A stretch of 44,076 bases of DNA, from assembly GCF_007991515.1 (NCBI RefSeq), contig NZ_BJYM01000028.1:1-44076 (forward strand). The letters are read 5' to 3'. This document shows positions 36,040 to 44,076 of this stretch, one piece after another. The number at the start of each line of letters is the position of its first letter. Positions within the stretch are counted from its first letter, which is position 1. Under the pieces are notes generated by a model. That model was given only the letters and a program-made list of their open reading frames with translations, had not been told where the DNA came from and made no database searches. Both the position numbers and the translations under genes were made by a program. The DNA is from Oceanobacillus sojae (GTDB lineage Bacteria; Bacillota; Bacilli; Bacillales; Amphibacillaceae).

Positions 36040-36220
36040 AAAGAATCGAATCACCGTCATCTTCCATACTAATGCACTATCCTCACTCTGCTTTCGGCAC
36101 AAATATATAAGTTTATTTGCCCTCTACAAAAGGTTCTTTAAGTTTTAAATACTAGTTTATTTTGAATTTTTATCAAAATATATACCTGAAAATTGCCAAA
36201 ATAAAAAGGAGACGGAAAAA

Positions 36221-37213
36221 ATGAAAAAATTACTATTTGCTTTGATGACTGCGTCATTCCTGGTGTTAGCTGCATGTGGTGACTCATCAGATGGAGAAAT
36301 TGATACAATTGTTTTTACTGATGCCGGCTGGGACAGTGTGAATGTACATAACTATATTGCCGGAAAAATTATTGAAGAGGGGTACGGTTATGATACAGAT
36401 ATAACTTCTGGATCGACAGCTGCAACGATGCAGGGGTTAAAGGATGGAGACATTAATGTAAATATGGAGGTATGGACAGATAATATCCGGGAGCTTTATG
36501 AAGAGCTGACGGAGAATGGTGATATTGAAACATTATCTGTTAACTTTGATGATAATAATCAGGGGATTTACGTTCCCGCCTATGTTATTGAAGGAGATCC
36601 AGAAAGAGGAATTGAACCGCTTGCTCCCGATTTAAAAACGGTAGAGGATTTAAAAAAGTACCCGGAAGTATTTGAAGACCCGGAAGATCCAGGCAAAGGG
36701 CGTTTGATTAATGCTCCAAGCGGCTGGGAAGTAGAGCAGGCAATTAATGATAAGTTTGATTTTTATGGACTGGATGAAACATTTAACAATTTCAGCCCGG
36801 GATCTGACTCTGCCATTATTACAGATTTAGCCCGTGCCTATGAAGCTGGAGAAGGCTGGGTTGGCTACTACTGGTCACCTACTGCAATTACAGCTAAATA
36901 TGATTTAATTTTACTGGAAGAAGCTCCATATGATGAAGCAATTTGGGAAGAGTCCAGAGGAACAGAATTCCCGCCAAATGATGTCGTTATATCTGTGCAT
37001 TCTGATTTTCCTGAACAAGCGCCAGAGGTTACAGAATTTCTGGAGCAATACGAAACCAGCAGTGCATTGACTGAAGAAGCTTTGGAGTACATGGAAGATA
37101 ACGGAGCGTCTACAGAAGAGGCTGCTCTATGGTGGATGCAGGAGCATGAAGATATTTGGACAGAATGGGTTCCGGATGACGTCGCTCAGGATGTACTTGA
37201 CTCGCTTGAATAA
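36221..37213 (+). CDS. Glycine betaine/proline-type ABC transporter substrate-binding lipoprotein
   Basis: The 330-residue protein has a lipoprotein signal (lipobox LAAC, Cys19) and the OpuAC-type binding fold (PF04069): FTDAGWDSVNVHNYIAGKII near the start, then SGSTAATMQGLKDGDINVNM and WVGYYWSPTAITAKYDL, the aromatic-rich stretch expected for cation-pi binding of quaternary amines. It delivers substrate to the permease and ATPase encoded just after. AAAAGGAG precedes the ATG. The likely ligand is glycine betaine, proline betaine or carnitine; sequence alone does not choose. The acidic composition fits a salt-exposed cell surface. Confidence 0.85.
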   Translation: MKKLLFALMTASFLVLAACGDSSDGEIDTIVFTDAGWDSVNVHNYIAGKIIEEGYGYDTDITSGSTAATMQGLKDGDINVNMEVWTDNIRELYEELTENGDIETLSVNFDDNNQGIYVPAYVIEGDPERGIEPLAPDLKTVEDLKKYPEVFEDPEDPGKGRLINAPSGWEVEQAINDKFDFYGLDETFNNFSPGSDSAIITDLARAYEAGEGWVGYYWSPTAITAKYDLILLEEAPYDEAIWEESRGTEFPPNDVVISVHSDFPEQAPEVTEFLEQYETSSALTEEALEYMEDNGASTEEAALWWMQEHEDIWTEWVPDDVAQDVLDSLE

Positions 37214-37267
37214 TAGAATATGAAAATATGAAAACATGGAGTAGCTTGCCACCAGGCTGGCTGCTCT

Positions 37268-38194
37268 TTGTTTACCGCTTTAAACACATTAAAGAAGGAG
37301 AGGTATATACTGCTTTTTTCAGCAGTTATAATGCTTATGATTAGTTTTCCAGATATTACTTTCGAAGCCGGTAAATATGTTGATGATCTTGTCAGCTTTC
37401 TTGCCGATAATTTAGAAGCTTTATTTGATTTTATATTTTTTGTAACCTCCAGATCCATTAGCGGATTGACCGATTTCCTTATGATTATTCCATGGTGGCT
37501 GTTTATTATTATCATCTTTTTACTTGGGTGGTATTTTAAATCGATTTTCTCCGGTGTTTTATACGGTATATTCATATTTCTTATCGGGAGTTTTGGACTT
37601 TGGGAAGAAATGATGATTACGATTTCCATTATTTTAACTGCTGTTATTATTTGTTTAATTATCGGGATTCCGCTTGGAGTTGCGATGGCATTTAATAAAT
37701 GGGTTTCGATGATATTGCGTCCAATTCTTGATGCTATGCAGACAATGCCGAGTTTTGTGTATTTAATTCCAGCTATTTTCTTTTTCGGACTGGGTAACGT
37801 TTCCGCTATCTTCGCTACTTTGATTTATTCCTTGCCGCCGGTTATCCGTTTAACAGACCTGGCTATCCGCGGTGTAGATAAAGAAGTGGTTGAATCGGCA
37901 CAGTCTTTCGGTTCTTCCAGATGGCAAACCTTATCAAAGGTTCAGCTGCCGCAAGCATTACCGACTATTATGGCCGGTGTCAATCAGACAACCATGATGG
38001 CACTCGCAATGGTTGTTATTGCATCGATGGTTGGAGCTTCCGGTCTTGGGGAGCAGGTTCTCGTATCAATTAACCGTATTGATATTGCTCTTGGTTTCGA
38101 AGCTGGTATCAGTATCGTATTCTTAGCAATTATTATTGACCGAATTACAAATGGAATTGCTGAAAAAGTACAACGTCGTGGGGGTAATAAATAA
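37268..38194 (+). CDS. Glycine betaine/proline-type ABC transporter permease
   Basis: The protein (308 residues from TTG 37268) has about seven spans and the BPD-transporter inner membrane domain (PF00528). The EAA loop reads VVESAQSFGSSRWQTLSKVQ, after DAMQTMPSFVYLIPAIFFFG. The start is uncertain. TTG 37268 has no good ribosome binding site, whereas a strong AAGAAGGAGAGG (37292-37303) ends 6 bases before an in-frame CTG at 37310; the next ATG is at 37331. I list the longest form. Its last base is shared with the ATPase ATG (TAATG). The gene lies 54 bases after the binding protein. Confidence 0.85.
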   Translation: MFTALNTLKKERYILLFSAVIMLMISFPDITFEAGKYVDDLVSFLADNLEALFDFIFFVTSRSISGLTDFLMIIPWWLFIIIIFLLGWYFKSIFSGVLYGIFIFLIGSFGLWEEMMITISIILTAVIICLIIGIPLGVAMAFNKWVSMILRPILDAMQTMPSFVYLIPAIFFFGLGNVSAIFATLIYSLPPVIRLTDLAIRGVDKEVVESAQSFGSSRWQTLSKVQLPQALPTIMAGVNQTTMMALAMVVIASMVGASGLGEQVLVSINRIDIALGFEAGISIVFLAIIIDRITNGIAEKVQRRGGNK

Positions 38195-39402
38195 TGACTG
38201 TACAAATTCAAGTAAAAAACGTATCTAAAATATTTGGTTCAAAGCCAAAATCCGCTATTCCTTTGATAAAAAAAGGGTTATCCAAGGAAGAAATTTTAAA
38301 GAAGACCAATCATACAGTAGGTGTTTATGATGCTACCTTTGATATTAATAAAGGCGAAGTTTTCGTGATTATGGGACTGTCCGGGAGCGGAAAATCAACA
38401 TTGATCCGCTGCTTCAACCTATTGAATAAGCCGACAGACGGTTCAATATTATTAGACGGACAGGATATTACCAAGTGCAGCAAAGACGAATTGAAAAAGG
38501 TCCGGCAGGAAAAAATCGCAATGGTGTTCCAGCATTTCGGTCTATTCAGCCACCGGACTATTTTAGCAAATGTAGAGTATGGTTTAGAAATCCGCAATAT
38601 ACCAAAGGAAAAACGACGGGAAATTGCGCAGCAGAATATTGAAACAGTAGGGTTAAAAGGCTATGAGGATAAATATCCGGATGAATTATCCGGCGGGATG
38701 CAGCAGCGCGTAGGCTTAGCCCGTGCACTCACTAATGACCCCGACATTCTCTTAATGGACGAGCCTTTCAGTGCTCTTGATCCATTAATCCGCCGGGAAA
38801 TGCAGCTTGAACTGCTGGATATTCAAGAGCGGCTGCAAAAAACCATTATTTTTATTACACATGATGTGAATGAAGCCTTCCGAATTGGTGATCGTGTCGC
38901 CGTGATGAAGGATGGTCATGTAGAGCAGGTCGGGACTCCGGAAGAAATCATTGCAAATCCAGCTAATGAGTATATTTCCGAGTTCATTAAGGATATCGAC
39001 CGTTCAAAGGTATTCCAGGCCAGTCATATTATGACGAAGCCAAATGCGCTTGTTTCCAGTAAAGATGGTTTAAATGTGGCGATAAAAGAAATGCGTGAGA
39101 ACGGGATTTCCAGTGTATTTGTCGTTGACCGGTCCAGACGTCTTCAAGGGATTGTTACCATTGACGATGCTATTCAGGGGATTAAAGAAAAGAAATCATT
39201 AGGCGATATAATCAGAAAAGATATTACCATTGTTAATGAAGAGGAATATATCAATGATTTAATTCCAAAAGCATTAGAATCAAGCTTTCCCTTAGCTGTT
39301 GTAAATGAGGATAAAAAGCTTGTCGGCTACATTTTACGTGTGCACGTATTATCCGGACTCACCTCTGATGATGTGAATGAAAGTGAAGAATATGTTTACT
39401 AA
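38194..39402 (+). CDS. Glycine betaine/L-proline ABC transporter ATP-binding protein
   Basis: The 402-residue protein is OpuAA/ProV-like. It has a family N-terminal extension (VSKIFGSKPKSAIPLIKKGL, then SKEEIL), the Walker A motif GLSGSGKST, the Q-loop FQHFGLF, the ABC signature LSGGMQQRVGLARAL and Walker B ILLMDEPFSALDP, then a pair of CBS domains (from ASHIMTKPNALVSS to the end) that usually sense ionic strength in this family. It is translationally coupled to the permease. Gene order here is binding protein, permease, ATPase, the reverse of B. subtilis opuA as I recall it. Confidence 0.92.
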   Translation: MTVQIQVKNVSKIFGSKPKSAIPLIKKGLSKEEILKKTNHTVGVYDATFDINKGEVFVIMGLSGSGKSTLIRCFNLLNKPTDGSILLDGQDITKCSKDELKKVRQEKIAMVFQHFGLFSHRTILANVEYGLEIRNIPKEKRREIAQQNIETVGLKGYEDKYPDELSGGMQQRVGLARALTNDPDILLMDEPFSALDPLIRREMQLELLDIQERLQKTIIFITHDVNEAFRIGDRVAVMKDGHVEQVGTPEEIIANPANEYISEFIKDIDRSKVFQASHIMTKPNALVSSKDGLNVAIKEMRENGISSVFVVDRSRRLQGIVTIDDAIQGIKEKKSLGDIIRKDITIVNEEEYINDLIPKALESSFPLAVVNEDKKLVGYILRVHVLSGLTSDDVNESEEYVY

Positions 39403-39408
39403 GCTGTA

Positions 39409-39442
39409 TTAATATAGAGCATAACTTAATATAGAGCATAAC
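39409..39442 (+). repeat. Perfect 17-base tandem duplication
   Basis: TTAATATAGAGCATAAC occurs at 39409-39425 and again directly at 39426-39442, starting 6 bases after the ATPase stop. It looks like a recent slippage duplication without evident function. Confidence 0.8.
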
Positions 39443-39455
39443 TGCTCAAAAAGAA

Positions 39456-39503
39456 AGAAGAAGGTAATGGATGTAGGAGGTTCATTCCCTTCTTCTCTAT
39501 TTT
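39456..39503 (+). terminator. Probable terminator of the betaine-type operon
   Basis: AGAAGAAGG plus AATG (39456-39469) pair with CATT plus CCTTCTTCT (39483-39496), followed after a few bases by ATTTTT. The stem has one mismatch and the T-run is short. Confidence 0.5.
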
Positions 39504-39512
39504 TAGAGCTGC

Positions 39513-39740
39513 TTACTCATTGTTGCGGGGAAGTTCATCATCTTCGTTTAAGTTATTATTGTCATCTCTTTCCATCTGATCATTGTTGTCATTGTTGTCG
39601 TTATTAAATTCATCTTCTCTTTCTTCATGATCGATGGTTGGGTTATCATCCGCCGGTTCTTCATCATTAGATGTACCGCATGCAGTCATCAATGTAAGAG
39701 CAAAAACAGAAGTACCAACTTTTAATAATACCTTTTTCAT
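39513..39740 (-). CDS. Small Asn/Asp-rich lipoprotein of unknown function
   Basis: The 75-residue product has a clear lipoprotein signal (MKKVLLKVGTSVFALTLMTAC, Cys21) and a mature part of about 54 residues made almost only of Asp, Glu and Asn, including NNDNNDNNDQ. There is no recognisable domain and it looks disordered. GGGAGGAA precedes the ATG. It stands alone between the ABC operon and fabZ. Its acidity suits a halotolerant cell; no function can be given. Confidence 0.75.
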   Translation of the reverse strand: MKKVLLKVGTSVFALTLMTACGTSNDEEPADDNPTIDHEEREDEFNNDNNDNNDQMERDDNNNLNEDDELPRNNE

Positions 39741-39851
39741 AAAAAATTCCTCCCTTCTAAAATAACCTATTGCTCGAAATTAGGTTCTCCCAGAAAAGAG
39801 GAATCATACATTTTTTATAATATTCATTTAGAAAATTTATTACATTTCTCT

Positions 39852-40274
39852 TTATTTAATCGCAAATGTAATTTCTGCTTCACATGCAGTTTCTCCATTG
39901 ACGGTTGCAATACCTTTTCCTTTGCCAATTGGTCCCTTCATGCGGATAATCTCAACTGTCAGCTCCAACTGATCTCCCGGCTTCACTTGACGTTTAAAAC
40001 GGCATTTATCTACTCCTGCTAAAAAGCCAATTTTACCTTTATTTTGTTCCATCCCTAAAACGGCAATCGCCCCTGTTTGTGCAAGAGCTTCTAATATAAG
40101 CACGCCCGGCATTACTGGATAGTCAGGAAAATGGCCGGGGAAAAATGGCTCGTTTGCTGTAACATTTTTAATAGCTGTGACTTTTTTCCCTTCTTCTATA
40201 TCCTTTACTTGATCTACTAATAAAAACGGATAACGATGTGGCAATACTTCTTTAATTTGTTGAATGTCCATCAT
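39852..40274 (-). CDS. fabZ: 3-hydroxyacyl-[acyl-carrier-protein] dehydratase FabZ
   Basis: FabZ dehydrates 3-hydroxyacyl-ACP in fatty acid elongation. The 140-residue protein has [11 protein letters not shown], then [20 protein letters not shown] with the catalytic His48 and Glu62, and ends EAEITFAI. The hotdog fold length is normal. AAGGAG lies about 10 bases before ATG 40274; the second ATG (40271) is possible. It is the ywpB of B. subtilis, which also lies downstream of flhP. A terminator upstream (40487-40518) shows that it has its own promoter in the 40275-40486 gap, where I see no clear boxes. Confidence 0.95.
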   Translation of the reverse strand: MMDIQQIKEVLPHRYPFLLVDQVKDIEEGKKVTAIKNVTANEPFFPGHFPDYPVMPGVLILEALAQTGAIAVLGMEQNKGKIGFLAGVDKCRFKRQVKPGDQLELTVEIIRMKGPIGKGKGIATVNGETACEAEITFAIK

Positions 40275-40486
40275 TCTTCAACAACTCCTTTTTATATGTA
40301 TGTATTGTCATTATAGCTGATTTAGAAATTGAATGAAATGGAAAGCCTGCCTTCCTCGAATCAGCTGTGAGAATAGCTTTATGCATTATCTGCAGGGAAC
40401 AGAAATAATCTTTTACCCATGGATAACTGCCCGGAAAACTTCTACATATGATTATTTGATTTTTACATAAGTCTCTAAAAAGCACG

Positions 40487-40518
40487 AAAACATATTCGTC
40501 CATCATCGAATATGTTTT
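40487..40518 (-). terminator. Terminator at the end of the epuA gene
   Basis: AAAACATATTCG (40487-40498) and CGAATATGTTTT (40507-40518) pair perfectly around an 8-base loop. It overlaps the stop codon at 40517 and should end the mbl-side transcripts before fabZ. Confidence 0.7.
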
Positions 40519-40849
40519 AATCTACTTTATTTACAATATCGACAATATGCTGCCAGGTTTCCATGCGCAGCACATCTAACGGAGACCCGTCACCCAAGAC
40601 GGCAAAGCCGATCATTAAACCAACGATAAAAGCAGCTGCGGCGAATATCAATACAACGATAATACGCAACCAGATTGGGAAAATACGCAATCTCGGTCTG
40701 CTGAGTTTCTGTCTGCGTTTACTTTGCTGCTTTTCTTCCTTTTCCATTTTCCTGGAAAATTCTTGTTTTACTGCTTGTTCCTCACCCGCCGCTGCTGATT
40801 CTTCCTCTGCTTTGTGTGAGGTCTTTTGTGAAGATGGATTATTCGTCAT
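40517..40849 (-). CDS. EpuA-family small membrane protein (often named DNA-directed RNA polymerase subunit beta)
   Basis: The 110-residue protein has a charged, disordered N-terminal half (Glu/Ala/Lys-rich), a basic patch (KRRQKLSRPRLRIFPIW), one membrane span (RIIVVLIFAAAAFIVGLMIG), and a short outer tail with GDGSPLDVLRMETWQHI. This matches the EpuA family (PF11772). The common database name about RNA polymerase is misleading, since nothing in the sequence is polymerase-like. AAGGAG precedes the ATG. It is 146 bases after flhP in the same direction, so it may share that transcript. Confidence 0.75.
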   Translation of the reverse strand: MTNNPSSQKTSHKAEEESAAAGEEQAVKQEFSRKMEKEEKQQSKRRQKLSRPRLRIFPIWLRIIVVLIFAAAAFIVGLMIGFAVLGDGSPLDVLRMETWQHIVDIVNKVD

Positions 40850-40995
40850 TTCTGTAACTCCTTATAAGAAGATGTTTAAAAAGTTTCATAAAAGTGACAC
40901 ATCGAAGTTTCGGGTCCTTTTTTCAATCTTTTTAAACACTGACTATGTATAGCCCTGTTTATTCCAGCTGTCAGAGCACAACTAATGGATGAGAC

Positions 40996-41814
40996 TCAGG
41001 AACGGATTGTATTCACTAATCCGGACATTTGATCACCCATCGTAATCGAACGTGAATTAAATTGATAAAGTCGCTGTGCTGCAACCATATCTGTCATTGC
41101 ACGTGATAAGTCAACATTAGACTGCTCCAGAGATTGTGGATGAATAACAGCACCCTCTCTTGCATATGCCTGAATAATTTCATCTGCATCAGCCTCTGCT
41201 GATACGGAGAAGAAATTATCTCCCTGCGCTTCCAAAGCACTTGGACGCACAGCTTCCATAATGGCTAACTCAGCTTCTGCAGCCTGATTATCACCGCGGG
41301 TCACTATTAACTGCCCCTGATCATTAAATTCAACGGAATCAAATCCATCCTGAATTTCAATAGGGCCTTCTTGTCCGATAATAGGATGTCCATCGGAAGT
41401 TGTCAAGGCAAGTGTATCTCCCTCAGCTGGAGAAAGATAAAATGAGCCGTCTCTTGTATAGACTGTTTCTTCCTGTCCATTTTCTACCCGATTCACTTGG
41501 AAGAACGTATTCTCTCCAGTTAAAGCAGCATCTAATGCCCGGCTCGTCTCAATCAGGCTTCCCTGCTGCTGGTTTAAATGAATTGCACCCAGTCCTGCTC
41601 CGGTTCCAACGCGGATTCCATCCGGCGTCAGCCTTCCCTCGGCATTTTCTGGCGAATTTAAATTATTAATCTGCTGGTTTAACAAGGAAGAAAATTCTAC
41701 TTGTCTGCTCTTATATCCAGTTGTCCCATTATTAGAAATATTATTCCCAATAATATCGAGCTTGTTCTGAATTTGATTCATTGTTACTGCTGCCTGATTC
41801 ATAATGCGTGACAT
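40996..41814 (-). CDS. flhP: Flagellar hook-basal body protein FlhP
   Basis: The 272-residue protein is a FlgG/FlgF-type rod or hook protein. It starts MSRIMNQAAVTMNQIQNKLD with the IIGNNISNNGTTGYKSRQV N-terminal rod motif, and ends with the coiled SLEQSNVDLSRAMTDMVAAQ and RLYQFNSRS motif. These two ends pack together in the flagellar rod. GGGAGGAA lies before the ATG. It follows flhO by 13 bases. The pair sits next to mbl, away from the main flagellar operon, as in B. subtilis. Confidence 0.9.
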   Translation of the reverse strand: MSRIMNQAAVTMNQIQNKLDIIGNNISNNGTTGYKSRQVEFSSLLNQQINNLNSPENAEGRLTPDGIRVGTGAGLGAIHLNQQQGSLIETSRALDAALTGENTFFQVNRVENGQEETVYTRDGSFYLSPAEGDTLALTTSDGHPIIGQEGPIEIQDGFDSVEFNDQGQLIVTRGDNQAAEAELAIMEAVRPSALEAQGDNFFSVSAEADADEIIQAYAREGAVIHPQSLEQSNVDLSRAMTDMVAAQRLYQFNSRSITMGDQMSGLVNTIRS

Positions 41815-41827
41815 GTCAGATTCCTCC

Positions 41828-42637
41828 CTAACTTAAGCGGCCAATTTCTGTGACTGCTTTTCCCAGACTTTCATCATATACCCGTAAAACGCGCTGATTC
41901 GATTCAAATAAGCGGTATGCGTTCATCATATCCGTCATTGATTGTGCGGTATTTACATTAGATTGCTCCAAAGCACCCTGCTGTAACGTATAATCGGCAT
42001 CTCCCGGCACAGCTTCTGCATCGCCCTGAAAAAGATCATTTCCTTCTTTAATCAATGTGTTTGCATCAGCTACATACTGGGTACCAATTGTAATATCTCC
42101 GCCAGCTGTTGGAATAACTCCTTCCGGGCTGATGATATCAATGGTTCCATCTGTTTGGATATTATTGCCGTTTTCATCTAAAACATAGTACCCCTGATTT
42201 GTTACGAGGTACCCATCTGCATCAATCGTAAAATTCCCGTTCCGAGTGTAGCGCACATCTCCATCATTATTCTGAACTGTGAAAAAGATGGCTCCATTCT
42301 CATCAGGAACCTCTCTTTGATTAATGGCAACATCTGTTGGCAAACCAGATTCGACTATATCTCCTTGAGCATAATGCGGAATTGTTTCCTGGACATATAC
42401 ACCTGTATTCAGCCCGCCCAATTGACGGGAAGAAGGAATGTTGAAACCTCCCTGTGTTGTCGGAATACGATTCGTACCACCCATCTGTTCAATTAATAAT
42501 TCTGGAAAAGCGCGAATAGCCGTCTGGTCGGACTTATATCCTGGAGTATTTGCATTAGCAATATTATTAGACAATGCTTCCTGTTGCCTCTGCTGCGTTA
42601 GCATACCACTTGCTGCTGTGTATAGACCTCTTAACAC
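41828..42637 (-). CDS. flhO: Flagellar hook-basal body protein FlhO
   Basis: The 269-residue protein begins MLRGLYTAASGMLTQQRQQE, followed by the LSNNIANANTPGYKSD rod motif, and ends SLEQSNV-type: ALEQSNVNTAQSMTDMMNAY, then RLFESNQRVLRVYD. I place the start at GTG 42637, with AGGAGG (42645-42650) upstream, since the FlgG-type start is (M)LRGLYTAASGM; a longer frame from 42688 would add residues that read through the ribosome binding site. It is the first gene of the flhO-flhP pair. Confidence 0.9.
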   Translation of the reverse strand: MLRGLYTAASGMLTQQRQQEALSNNIANANTPGYKSDQTAIRAFPELLIEQMGGTNRIPTTQGGFNIPSSRQLGGLNTGVYVQETIPHYAQGDIVESGLPTDVAINQREVPDENGAIFFTVQNNDGDVRYTRNGNFTIDADGYLVTNQGYYVLDENGNNIQTDGTIDIISPEGVIPTAGGDITIGTQYVADANTLIKEGNDLFQGDAEAVPGDADYTLQQGALEQSNVNTAQSMTDMMNAYRLFESNQRVLRVYDESLGKAVTEIGRLS

Positions 42638-42664
42638 AAAGCCGCCTCCTCCGTAATAGAAAGT

Positions 42665-42727
42665 GCTAAAAAGACGTGCCGGCAGCAATATATAGATTTA
42701 ATATTGCTGCCAATGGCTGTCTTTTAC
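42665..42727 (-). terminator. Terminator between mbl and flhO
   Basis: GGCAGCAATAT (42681-42691) and ATATTGCTGCC (42701-42711) pair perfectly, with outer AAAAGAC/GTCTTTT complementarity; on the minus strand TTTTT follows. It lies before the flhO ribosome binding site, so flhO probably has its own promoter or depends on read-through. Confidence 0.65.
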
Positions 42728-42736
42728 TGAAGTTTG

Positions 42737-43738
42737 TCAGTTAACACTTCTTTTTTCAAGCTTATCAATGTTTTCAAGCATAATTCCTGTTCCTTTTGCT
42801 ACACAATCCATCGGATCCTCTGCAATAAAGATAGGAACCTTTAATTCTTCAGCCAATAATTGATCCACGCCGTGAAGCAGTGCTCCACCACCGGTTAAAA
42901 TAACACCTCTGTCAATTATGTCTGCTGATAATTCTGGTGGCGTCTGCTCAAGAACTGCTTTTGCAGCTTGAACAATAAGGGCTACAGATTCCATTAATGC
43001 CTGCTGGATTTCCTCCGATTCAATCGTTATTGTTCTTGGTAATCCGGATACCATATCACGGCCTCTGATATCCATTGATTCCTTGCGTGAACCAGGGAAT
43101 ACAGTAGCTACATTAATTTTAATATCTTCTGCTGTACGCTCACCGATAAGCAGTTTGTATTGCTTCTTAATATATTGAAGAATATCCCAATCAAATTTAT
43201 CTCCAGCCATTTTAACGGATTGAGAGGTTACAATACCGCCCATAGACAGTACAGCTACATCGGTTGTACCTCCTCCGATGTCTACCACCATATTTCCGCT
43301 TGGCTGATAAATATCCATGCCGGCACCTATTGCAGCTACTTTCGGCTCTTCCTCTAAGTATATGCGTTTTCCGCCAGACTTTTCTGCCGCCTCTTTAATT
43401 GCTTTCTGCTCTACCTTTGTTATGTTTGTCGGGCAGCAAATAAGCATTCTCGGCTTCGATAAAACACCTTTGACGTTAATCTTATTTATAAAATATCTTA
43501 ACATTGCTTCTGTGACATCAAAATCAGCGATAACCCCGTCCTTTAACGGGCGCAGCGCTTCTATGTTACCCGGTGTACGTCCAACCATACGGCGGGCTTC
43601 CTCTCCTACTTCAAGCACACGGTTCGTATTACGATCCATGGCAACGACAGATGGTTCATTTAAAACTATTCCTTTTCCTTTAACGTGTATCAATACATTT
43701 GCGGTACCAAGATCAATCCCAATATCTCTGGAAAACAT
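42737..43738 (-). CDS. mbl: MreB-like rod-shape protein Mbl
   Basis: Mbl is the actin-like filament protein that guides side-wall synthesis. The 333-residue protein has the actin-fold nucleotide motifs: phosphate 1 IGIDLGTANVLIHVKGKGI, phosphate 2 VVDIGGGTTDVAVLSM, and the adenosine motif GVILTGGGALLHGVDQLL; the interlobe helices KPRMLICCPTNIT and EQKAIKEAAEKSGGK match Mbl closely. GGAGG precedes the ATG. The neighbourhood (flhO, flhP, fabZ downstream) is the known mbl locus and argues for Mbl over MreB or MreBH. Confidence 0.95.
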   Translation of the reverse strand: MFSRDIGIDLGTANVLIHVKGKGIVLNEPSVVAMDRNTNRVLEVGEEARRMVGRTPGNIEALRPLKDGVIADFDVTEAMLRYFINKINVKGVLSKPRMLICCPTNITKVEQKAIKEAAEKSGGKRIYLEEEPKVAAIGAGMDIYQPSGNMVVDIGGGTTDVAVLSMGGIVTSQSVKMAGDKFDWDILQYIKKQYKLLIGERTAEDIKINVATVFPGSRKESMDIRGRDMVSGLPRTITIESEEIQQALMESVALIVQAAKAVLEQTPPELSADIIDRGVILTGGGALLHGVDQLLAEELKVPIFIAEDPMDCVAKGTGIMLENIDKLEKRSVN

Positions 43739-44010
43739 GAATCTAAATCCTCCTAGCGTTACTATCTTGCACCGTCCTAAGACAAAATGCTACTAGTATA
43801 CTATTTTACCACAAAATACGGTAATTAACTGTATGAAAAAAATATTTTTTTGTTTTTTTGGCGGTCTTATTTAAAAAAATTCAAATTATTATCTTTTGGT
43901 TGGGTGCATTGATTATTAAAAGCTATAATTTACTCATTTTCATTAAAACAAACAATGTAATTTATTATCTCAACTTTTTCAGCCTATAATAATTAACTCA
44001 ACTTTCGAAC
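43739..44010. other. Gap upstream of mbl
   Basis: This AT-rich stretch holds the mbl ribosome binding site and must hold its promoter, but I see no convincing pair of boxes. No gene, repeat or RNA is recognisable. Confidence 0.35.
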
Positions 44011-44076
44011 CTAAGAATAAACATATAAACCTTGCTGTTCCAGAATGTTCATGGTCTCTATTATCATGCTTGCTAC
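44011..44076 (-). CDS. Possible C-terminal end of an unidentified gene (cut by window edge)
   Basis: On the minus strand the last 21 codons before TAG (44011-44013) read VASMIIETMNILEQQGLYVY plus Ser. It looks like a helical protein end. In B. subtilis spoIIID lies here, but this does not resemble the end of SpoIIID as I recall it. Too short to identify, and it could be chance. Confidence 0.25.
   Translation of the reverse strand, partial: VASMIIETMNILEQQGLYVYS

Larger units (their letters stand above)
35574..36220. other. Divergent region between the RND and betaine-type operons
   Basis: This 647-base gap holds no recognisable gene. It contains an orphan hairpin (35604-35629), a 15-base operator-like palindrome (35654-35668) on the RND side, and a candidate promoter with a nearby cre-like sequence (36000-36039) on the importer side, leaving an importer leader of about 180 bases. 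Confidence 0.45.

Noticed and set aside
40252..40506. Minus-strand frame of 84 codons between epuA and fabZ
   Set aside because: It overlaps the fabZ start and the terminator, has no motif and a poor start; noncoding spacer is the better reading.
42638..42688. Longer N-terminus for flhO (start at 42688)
   Set aside because: Its first residues are translated from the AGGAGG ribosome site, and FlgG-type proteins start at MLRGLYTAASGM.
1..44076. CRISPR array, tRNA, rRNA, riboswitch or attachment site
   Set aside because: I saw no regularly spaced repeats, no cloverleaf, no rRNA segment and no known aptamer core. A covariance search would be needed to exclude weak cases.

Overview
The window is AT-rich DNA from a low-GC, Gram-positive, motile, endospore-type Bacillaceae; the protein style suggests Oceanobacillus, Virgibacillus or a relative. 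Evidence: an mbl-flhO-flhP-(epuA)-fabZ block at the right end in the order I recall for Bacillus subtilis, poly(glycerol phosphate) wall teichoic acid genes (tagD, tagB, tagO, TagF-like enzymes, a TagE-like glucosyltransferase), a csaB-type wall-polymer pyruvylation operon, and a glycine-betaine type ABC importer. The genus is an inference from style, not from a database search.

Left third (1-20 kb) is a cell-surface polymer island. From the left edge: the start of an IS3/IS150-type transposase; a minus-strand unit of a broken CDP-glycerol transferase gene (amber stop, probably also an N-terminal frameshift), an intact CDP-glycerol glycerophosphotransferase and a polysaccharide pyruvyl transferase-like gene; galU (minus) and galE (plus) diverging; about 1.8 kb of insertion-sequence wreckage (an IS66 relic with both ends recognisable, then a hairpin-rich GC island); a minus-strand unit of two very large TagF-like enzymes and a TagE-like glycosyltransferase; and, divergently, tagD-tagB and a membrane acyltransferase. 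GalU makes UDP-glucose, the probable donor for the TagE-like enzyme. TagD makes CDP-glycerol, TagB adds the first glycerol phosphate, and the TagF-like enzymes extend or alter the chain.

Middle (20-29 kb): a plus-strand operon of flippase, DUF5693 protein and CsaB, which fits pyruvylation of a secondary wall polymer for SLH-domain proteins. It converges on tagO. After tagO come a membrane protein resembling a doubled ATP-synthase c subunit with one carboxylate replaced by Asn, a two-gene ThrE-type amino acid exporter, and a wrecked Rpn-family nuclease gene.

Right third (29-44 kb): zwf; a small membrane protein; an RND efflux pair (lipoprotein adaptor plus SwrC-like transporter) with an operator-like palindrome upstream; a betaine/proline ABC importer ordered binding protein-permease-ATPase, whose permease start codon is puzzling; a small Asn/Asp-rich lipoprotein; fabZ; epuA; flhP; flhO; mbl.

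The points most worth a second look are the interleaved inverted repeats before the TagE-like gene (10689-10736), the hairpin chain at 8163-8389, the doubled c-subunit-like protein, the amber-broken transferase, and the large N-terminal halves of the two TagF-like proteins. I found no convincing wholly new multi-gene system, no CRISPR array, and no tRNA or rRNA.
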